A stretch of 64,000 bases of DNA from Voacanga thouarsii (Eukaryota; Streptophyta; Magnoliopsida; Gentianales; Apocynaceae): assembly GCA_026120185.1 (NCBI GenBank), contig JANUWF010001110.1, positions 1,341,001-1,405,000 of the forward strand, read 5' to 3'. Numbering within the stretch: the first letter of the stretch is position 1; every line of letters begins with the position of its first letter. Positions 56,792-64,000 of this stretch are shown one piece after another. Under the pieces are notes generated by a model. It saw only the letters and a list, made by a program, of their open reading frames with translations, made no database searches and was not told the DNA's origin. The translations under genes and the position numbers were made by a program.

Positions 56792-58569
56792 TATTGGAAA
56801 TTATGCCTACAAAGACTATGTATTTTGTGTAAATATATTGTAATAAAATATTTATTCATTGAATTTAGTTTATTTCTTATATTAGTACATATTTAAAGTC
56901 TAAGTATGACAAATAATGGTTTATGTGTTGGGTCGTTTTCACAGTAAGGTATAGACCATGAGTACTTATCATACAAGTAAAATTAAGCTCTTAATCGTTT
57001 GATGGAACTGGGCATTTCATCAAGGTAAAACTATTATGTCATGATTTCCAATAAGGAATGGTTTACCTTGATTCAGTGAGTAGTTCACTCACATTATTGG
57101 CATATGCATATTTGAAATAGTGGAATTGGACCTGTAGTAGTGGTCTCTCTTAAAGTACTATAATTGTAGAGACCAGACTATTACTGCTACAGCATGGACG
57201 GATACTTTTATACTTGAGTATGAGTTGGTGGTCTAGCGAAATTAGGGTCTTGTACTTTATGTATATTAGGTGAAATTTGTTTTGTGAGATTAACAACCTT
57301 ATATGTTGAATATATTACTCTAGTTAGTTAAGACAGACTCATGCAATAAAGTTTTTATGCTTCATTTAGTGAAATTAAATTACCCCCTTGTGATTGTTCG
57401 GGATATTCTAATGATCCTGGGAACGTGACTCTAGAATGTGTGCTTTTAGGTAGCTTCCAATGATAAGCAAGTATATTCAAGTAAGACATAGATTATCGGA
57501 CTAGAGATCTAAGGATGGTAGATGTCTTTGAGATGGGTGTTAGTACATTTATCCTATCTCATTGATGAGTGTTACATATAGGGGTTTTTCCATTATTTCA
57601 CTTGTAGGTCAAAGATATTGCTTTGGCAATATTATTTTGAGGTCAATATTTTCATATGGTGATAAATGGAAATATTTAAAATGGTAAATGCAGCTATTTA
57701 ATAGTAAGGGCATTTTGGTCATTTTAGTAGCCATGAATAATATGTCTCTTGGTCCTTGGAGTAGCTAAAGTTATCTTGATGTTGTTTAGACACAATTTGG
57801 ACTTGATGGATAATTATTTTGAAGAGAAATAAAATTTATTCTAAAAGTCCAATTAGAATTGATTAATTAGTCTTGGGTTTTAATAAGGCCCAGAAAAAAT
57901 AATTAATTAATTAAGAGAATTGGATTGGAATAAATTAATTAATTAGGCTGATATATATTGACATATATTAAGAGTCTAATTAGAATAAATTAATTAGTCT
58001 TGGGTATTTAATGAAGCCTAGAAAAGATAATAAATTAATTAAGATGATTGGGGCAGTCTTGGATTGATTTTGAGCACAGTATCAAGCCCATTAGGGCTTG
58101 ATGATTTCGACCATTAGGGCTTGAGGAAGCCCTAAGGCTGGCTGAAAATAAGAGGGAAAAGATGGAAAAAATTACTAACTTTATTTTGGGGTTCTTTCTC
58201 TCTTGTGTGCCGTCTCTTCCTCTCTCTGTTTCACGTTCTTCTCTTTTTTCTCTCTTGGAGAGTATCTTGATTATACAAAGAAGGAGCTTTCACCAAGCTA
58301 ACCCAAGAGTAAGGTAGAGTCATATTCTGGAAGACGAAGAGAGAAATCTTGAAGACGATTGATGCGTAAGAGTAAAAGATTGGCGGGAATGCCGGTCGAA
58401 CCGCAGGTGCCTTCTCCCATTCCAATGCAAGTTCCAGTGCAACTCGGCCCCTCGTTAGTTAATCTACGACCAATCAAGAAAAGTAATTACTCTCTCTCCT
58501 AGATGTAGTTCGGAAAACTAAAAAAATTTTCGCTGTGCTTTCTTTGATGTTTTCCATTTTTATCCTTCA
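56792..58569 (+). repeat. 5' LTR of X3
   Basis: 1778 bp, TATTGGAAATTATGCC (expected TGTTGG) to TTTATCCTTCA. Homologous to the X2 LTR with substantial divergence. The two therefore belong to different insertions, not to one LTR pair. A reiterated AATTAATTAG/GATTAATTAGTCTTGGG stretch lies at about 57850-58040. Confidence 0.8.
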
Positions 58570-60209
58570 AATGGTATCAGAGTCACGGTTTTCATCTAGG
58601 AACATGTACTAGGGTTAAAAAATGAAAAAGGTGGTTCATTTACTATTAAAAATAAATATTTTATGATTTCATGTGATTCTTCATACATTGATTTCTAAAG
58701 TTCATGTACACCTCGTGGTTAGAGGCATAGGATCATGTATTCTAATAGTTTTCCTATCGTTTTTTCTGGTTTTAAGTGGATTCATTGTGCGCCACGTGGT
58801 TAGAAGTATAAGCTGTTGAAAAGGCATGTTTTTATGCCTGGTGTTGCATTTCTTTTAACCTCTAAATTTTGGAGACTGAAGAACATGATTGCTGGAATTA
58901 TTGAGGAGCAAAAAATGGCTGAAAAGCAAGATTTTTTTCAGAAATTGGCGAACTCTAGAATGGACCGGCACCAGGTGGCCCAAGCTGGAGGTTTTGAAGA
59001 AACAGAGCAGACCTAGCACCAGGAGGGCCCAATAGACCAGGCGCCAGGTCCACTCTGCCCAGAGGTGGATGCGCGTAATTCTTTCTTAGAAAAGGGATAG
59101 CACTGCTGAAGTTCTGTACCTCAATTTTTCTTTGATGTAATCATGTTTTGAAACCATTATATGAGGTTAATTTTTTGCAATAGTTTTATTTATCTATAGA
59201 TGAATAATTTGCATGAAAATGAGTAGTAAATGATGGAACCACCTTTGGATTAAACAAGATCATTAATTTTTAATTCATGATATTTAATCCATTGTTTGGT
59301 CACTTAGGAATAAATGAATAGTTTGAGCATGAACAAGTTTACTTTTGTTATCATGCTTATTTTAATTTTGTGATCAAATGCGCAAGTTCTTGTGAAACCA
59401 AAGTCTCATTAGATAGAATGGTTTTTTATAAAGCGTTTTAATCTAAGAAACTTTAAAATAAAAGAGTTCATGGTTTATTCTCTTAAAGGGTTTAATCCTT
59501 GACATAGAGAATAATATTAAATTTAAGGTTATTTAATAAAGTTTTACTTGGTTATTAACTTAGAATAGTAAAATAAATTTATAATTTATTCTCTCAAAGG
59601 ATTTAATCATTGATACAGAGAATAATATTGAATTTTAGTTTTTTACTAAAGTTAATGAAACTATAAGATTATAGAAAATGTTTTTGGGCCTGAAACTCTA
59701 TTTTCAATAAAAGATTAAGTGGGAGAGGGATTTCAATGACTCCATGGCTTCCACCACAACTCTCATTAGAGATAGTGGATTTTCTCGTACCATTCTAAGT
59801 ATGACCCCCTATAGGATGGATTTTTACAAATATCTATAAGTAATGGGAGAGTAAAATTAAAAGTTTAGGGTATTTGCTAGGATCGACTAACCTACGTTGG
59901 AGGTTTTTAGCACTAGATTGCCCGTAAATGGTGTGAATCAGTGGACATCCTATCGGTAGAACTTTTTCTAAACCATTACCTATTTAGGAAGTTTTGATTT
60001 GTGATGGTTATATACTTAACTTAGAATGCTATTAATCTCCCTACAAAACTCTATTAGTTTTTCTAAGAGCCAAACTATTTATATTATTGATAATGATTTT
60101 AAGAGTTATTTATTATCAAAGAAATAATATAAAGAATGTGCATTTTTATTTCTTACAAACTAAGTGAATATTTTTTCGCAATATTTTAGAAATTTCTAAT
60201 TTCAATCCA
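58570..60209 (+). other. Primer binding site and leader of X3
   Basis: TGGTATCAGAGTC at 58572. The 66-codon open frame 58816-59016 has no known domain and overlaps a GC-rich passage (58965-59080) with GCACCAGG, GGCGCCAGGTCC phrases. The leader motif shared with X2 occurs at about 59470-59515 and 59580-59628. No gene is called. Confidence 0.6.
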
Positions 60210-61010
60210 TTGTCAATCATTCCCAAGAAGAAAAAGTTGACAAGCCCAAATTATGTGGGTTGGAAGAGGAACCTGAACATAGTACTACTGCCGAGAAGTA
60301 CAAGTATGTTCTTACGGATCCCTATTCTGAGATTGGAGAAGAATCCACTGATTAGGAGCGAGAGGCCAAGAAGGCATGAAAGAAAGCCAGTGATATGACT
60401 AAGGGCTATACGTTGGCTTCCATTTCCAGTGTGCTCCAATCTAAGTATAAGCATATGGCCACTACGTACGACATGTATTTGTCATTGCGTACTATATTTA
60501 CTGACAAAAGCCAGCCCACAAGGCAGGAAGCTCTTAGAATAATCATGAATACTATGATGGCTAAGGGGGGCATCGATTCAAGAGCATCTGCTTAAGATGA
60601 TTGCCTACTTCGAGGAAGCCCAGGTCCTAGGCTCAACGATAGATCCTAAGAGCCAAATTGACATGGTTCTTAAAACTCTGTCTGATTCATATTCTCAATT
60701 CAAGTTGAACTACAAAATGAACAAGTTGGATATGAATCTCGCAGAGCTTATGAAAGAGCTCCAAACGACAGAGAAGATCATGAAGCCCGTGTCAAAGGTT
60801 TTGGTTTCTCGTTCTACTTTTTCTTTAGAAATTAAGGCAAAGCCTAAGAAATTCAAAAAGAGAAAAGTCCAGAACAACACAGGGGCTCAGTCCAAAGTAT
60901 CTGGTCACGTCAAGCCTAGCAGGAAACCTAAAGGCAAATACTTCAAGTATGGCAAGAAGGGGCATTGGAAGAAAGATTGTCCGGACTTCTTAGCCAAGTC
61001 TACTTCATGT
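60210..61010 (+). pseudogene. Copia gag of X3, broken
   Basis: Pieces: MSIIPKKKKLTSPNYVGWKR (60210), after a frameshift YKYVL, then MTKGYTLASISSVLQSKYKH (60395-60595), then MIAYFEEAQVLGSTIDPKSQ to MNLAELMKELQTTEKIMK (from 60597). The basic region and a CCHC knuckle follow, in which two Cys are now Tyr (YFKYGKKGHWKKDC, about 60938-60981). It is the UBN2-type gag of the same family as X2, with nucleic-acid binding probably lost. Confidence 0.9.
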
Positions 61011-61240
61011 ATTGCTCTATACCTAGAGTCTATTTTGATGGTTATATCAACATCTTCTTGGATAGTAGATTCTAGAGCCACTAACCATATCTGTAACTCT
61101 TTACAGGGGTTCAGAAGGACAAGGAGACTCAGTGAGGGTGAGCATGGACTTCAAGTAGGGAATGGAGTAAGAATATGGGCTGAAGCAGTGGGAGATCTTG
61201 AGCTTGTTTTTTTTTTTTTTATTGTAATAGGAAGTTAATT
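61011..61240 (+). pseudogene. Protease of X3, active site changed
   Basis: In the same 213-codon frame as the gag C-terminus, SSWIVDSRATNHICNSLQGF (about 61054-61110) has Arg for Gly in the DSGA active site. It continues to LEVGNGVRIWAEAVGDLEL-like text (LQVGNGVRIWAEAVGDLEL as read) and breaks at a poly(T) run at 61208. Confidence 0.85.
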
Positions 61241-62503
61241 TTAGAAGATATTTTATATGTTTATTGTTTTAAACAGAATTTGATTTCAATTTTCCAAATT
61301 AATGAATTAAGGATATTTTTTTTTTCTATTTTGGTGTTTCCATCAGTACAGATGGTAATTTAATTTGTATAGGAAACATATATGGAAATCTCTTTTATAT
61401 ACATCCTATTAGAAATCAAATGAACAATATTCAAACTGAACTTGATAATAAAAAAAGAAAGGTCATATCAAATTACTAATATTTGTGGCATTTAAGATTT
61501 GGACATATAAATCCTAATCGGATTTAGAGGTTAATCCATGATGGGTCTTTAAGTTCATTGAGATTGAAAGAATGGCCTCAGTGTAAATCTTATCTTAAAG
61601 GTAAAATAACCAAAAAATCCTTTACCAAAAAGGCGGATAGAGCCATGGAAATATTAGCACTAGTTCATACCGATGTTTGTGGTCCGATAACTATATCAGC
61701 TAAGGGAGGCTACGAGTACTTCATTGCTTTCATAGATGATCACACTCGTTTTAGTTATACTTATTTGATGAGGTCCAAGTCTGATTCTTTTGATAAATTC
61801 AAGGAGTTTAAGATTGAAGTGGAGCATCAAATAGGTAAATTAATTAAATTTTTTAAGATCAGATCATAGTGGAGAGTACCTCCTCGGTGAGTTTAAGAAT
61901 TACTTGGTATATCACGGCATAGTATCTCAGTTAACTGCGGTTGGGACTCCTCAGCAGAATAGAGTAGCTGAGAGAAAAAATAGAACTTTGATGGAAATGG
62001 TCAAAAATATGATGAGTCATGCGTCTCTTCCTATTTCTTTTTGGGAGCATATCTTAGAAGTAGCGGCATATATTTTGAATTTTGTACCTTCTAAATCAGT
62101 ATCTAAGACACCCTATGAGATGTGGACTGAATGAAAGCTCAGTCTGTATCATCTCAAGATATAGGGTTGTCCAGCTTATGTGCTAACAAAAAGAAGTAAG
62201 TTGGAACCTAAATCAGAATTATGCTACTTCATTGAGTACCCAAAAAGAAGAAAATGTGGATATTTCTATCATCCTCAAGAGCATAAAGTACCTATTAGTA
62301 CTAATGCTAGATACTTAGAGGATAAACAAGTTACTTTCACCACGGGTTCAAGCATAACAGAATTAGAAGAGAAGTTGGTCATTGATTCAACTCCAAGTAC
62401 TTCTAACACCTCGATCAAGGAACCAAGAGAAACATTACCGAATGTTCCTATACAAACTGAGCCTCGTCATAGTGGGAGGATCACAAGAGTTCCAGAAATG
62501 TGA
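61241..62503 (+). pseudogene. Pre-integrase and integrase of X3, broken
   Basis: The pre-integrase part is at about 61470-61560. Core: LVHTDVCGPITISAKGGYEY and FIAFIDDHTRFSYTYLM (61558-61869). Catalytic Glu in QLTAVGTPQQNRVAERKNRT (61904-62134, which ends PSKSVSKTPYEMWTE). C-terminal domain KLEPKSELCYFIEYPKRRKC to PEM (62180-62503). Three frame breaks separate the pieces. Integrase would insert the cDNA. Confidence 0.9.
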
Positions 62504-62639
62504 ACCGGAAAGATTTATGATCTTGTCTCCGATCATCAGAAATAAGATCCTAGTAGATACGAGGAGGCCATTGTAGATGCTAATGCAGACAAATAACAGC
62601 TAGCCATAAATGTTGAAATTGAGTCTATGTACCTGAATC

Positions 62640-63600
62640 AGGTCTAGGATTTTATCACTGCGCTTGATGGGATAAAACCTATTAGGTATAAGTGGGTATA
62701 TAAGAGAAAGAGGGGTGCGGATGGAAAGGTTGAAACCTAGAAAGCAAGGTTGGTTGCTAAATATTATACTCAGAAAAAAAGGGATCGATTATGCGGGAAC
62801 CTTTTCACCAGTAGTCATGCTTAAGTCTATCCAAATTCTCTTAGCTATCGCATGTCATTATGACTACGAGATATGGTAAATGGATGTCAAGACGACCTTC
62901 TTAAATGGCTATCTTAGCGAAAATATTTATATGTCCCAGCCAGAAAGTTTGTTTGCTAGAGGTCAAGAACAAATGGTCTGTAAGTTTAAGAAGTCAATTT
63001 ATGGATTTAAGCAAGCGTCACAAGTATAGAACACACATTTTGATGAAAGCGTGAAAGCTTGTGGCTTCATTCAAAATGTAGATAAACTATGTGTGTATAG
63101 AAAATCAGACAGTGACAAAGTGATTTTCTTGGTATTTGATATCGATGCCATTCTACTCATTGAAAATGATGTAGGGACATTATCATCCATTAAAGTTTGG
63201 CTATCTAGTCAATTTAGCATGAAAGACATGGGAGAAGCTAGCTAAATTCTAGGTATTAAGCTTCTTAGAGATAGGAAACAAAGAATGTTAGGCTTATCCC
63301 AGTCTGTTTATATTAACAAGATATTAGTCAAGTACAACATGAATCAATATAAATGGACTATTATACCCTTTAAACATGGATTATCCTTATCTTTCAAGCA
63401 GTTTCCTCATATACAGGAAGACAAGCAAAAAATGAGCAAGATCCCTTATACTTCGGTTGTGGGAAGTTTTATGTATGCTATACTTTGTACTAGGCCAGAT
63501 ATCTGCTTTGTAGTAGGTATGGTAAGTAGATATCAATCAAACATAGGGGAAGCTCACTGGCAAGTCATAAAGCATATACTCAAATATCTCAAGGAAATAA
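62640..63600 (+). pseudogene. Reverse transcriptase of X3, broken
   Basis: KPIRYKWVYKRKRGADGKVE (about 62676) starts the domain. Broken text with TFLNG-like and FKKSIYGFKQAS-like motifs follows to 63030. The active-site piece VIFLVFDIDAILLIEN (63120-63168) replaces the usual YVDD with FDID. LGLSQSVYINKILVKYNM and PYTSVVGSFMYAILCTRPDI then mark the RT end (63285-63530). Catalytic substitutions and stops show it is dead. Confidence 0.88.
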
Positions 63601-64000
63601 GAGATTAAATGCTTGTATATCGTGTTGATAATTTGATTCCTATCGGTTACACAGACTCAAACTTCCAAGCGGATAAAGATAAAAGAAAATCCACTAGTGG
63701 ATATGTGTTCTTTTTATCTGGAGAAGCTATTTCATGGAGAAGTATCAAGTAATCTTACATTGCTGATTCTACCATGGAAGTTGAGTATGTTACTGCTTTA
63801 TAGGCTTCTAAAGAAGCTGTGTGGCTCCGGAAGTTCCTCATAGAACTTGGAATAGTACCGCACGTGGATAGGCCTGTCACCATACGTTGTGACAACTTTG
63901 GAGCGGTCTCATAATGCAAGGAACTTCAAAACTATAGGAAGGGAAAGCATATAGAGAGAAAATATCACCTCACCCGAGTGTTCATCCAGAAATGGGAGAT
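63601..64000 (+). pseudogene. RNase H of X3, incomplete at the window edge
   Basis: GYTDSNFQADKDKRKSTSGY (catalytic Asp in TDS), VFFLSGEAISWRS, YIADSTMEVEYVTAL (Glu and Asp of the domain) and KGKHIERKYHLTRVFIQKW at the edge. Four in-frame stops are visible. The rest of the domain and the 3' LTR lie beyond 64000. Confidence 0.88.

Larger units (their letters stand above)
56792..64000 (+). mobile_element. Copia element X3, runs off the right edge
   Basis: 5' LTR 56792-58569, primer binding site TGGTATCAGAGTC (58572), leader, gag, protease, integrase, RT and RNase H. The window ends inside RNase H, so the 3' LTR is outside. Stops, frameshifts and changed catalytic residues mark it as inactive. 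Confidence 0.88.

Noticed and set aside
50873..58569. One complete copia element with LTR pair 50873-52840 and 56792-58569
   Set aside because: The two LTRs are too diverged, the second is followed by a primer site and a new internal region, and RT, RNase H and polypurine tract are missing between them.

Overview
The window is plant nuclear DNA, almost certainly from a flowering plant. It is AT-rich and consists almost entirely of decayed LTR retrotransposons (Ty3/gypsy and Ty1/copia), MITEs, tRNA-derived SINE-like units and simple repeats. The only recognisable host gene is a broken, intron-containing MYB-CC (PHR1-like, GARP) transcription-factor gene at 39.3-44.2 kb. I see no intact protein-coding gene, no rRNA or tRNA gene and no bacterial-type features. 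Short open frames inside the elements are fragments of gag or pol separated by stops and frameshifts.

Layout. 0.36-9.57 kb: a minus-strand chromodomain gypsy element (Tekay/Del type) with LTRs of about 3 kb; a deletion joins its upstream LTR directly to the middle of the protease. 9.57-10.2 kb: three copies of a 206-212 bp AT-rich tandem repeat. 11.3-14.5 kb: a tandem array LTR-internal-LTR-internal-LTR of a small non-coding LTR element (TRIM/LARD type). 15.07-37.26 kb: a large minus-strand Tat/Ogre-type gypsy element with gag, PR, RT, RNase H, archaeal-type RNase H and integrase, plus an antisense gene with a plant mobile domain (PMD) between integrase and the 3' LTR. It is interrupted by a solo copia-type LTR (16.21-17.73 kb) and by an Athila-like element (20.13-28.91 kb, perfect 5-bp target duplication). 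The Athila-like element itself carries a hAT-type MITE (26.92-27.51 kb).

37.3-45.4 kb is the most gene-like part. The MYB-CC pseudogene is split in one exon by a 2.19-kb gag/protease-only copia element (perfect ACTTG duplication, two 328-bp LTRs). It carries a probable solo LTR with a 50-bp minisatellite in its last intron, and it is bracketed by two Harbinger/Tourist-type MITEs of one family in opposite orientation.

45.8-64.0 kb: three plus-strand copia elements, each entering directly at its 5' LTR into the pol gene of the previous one. The best reading is a Russian-doll nest whose 3' halves lie beyond the right edge. The third element is still open, in RNase H, at position 64000.

Nothing seen amounts to a new biological system. 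The most unusual items are the antisense PMD gene in the Tat element, with a same-strand LTR just upstream of its well-formed start codon; the TRIM tandem array; the coding-poor non-autonomous elements; and the layered damage to the MYB-CC gene. LTR ends, target duplications, exon boundaries and domain motifs were read by eye; family names are by motif recognition, not database search.
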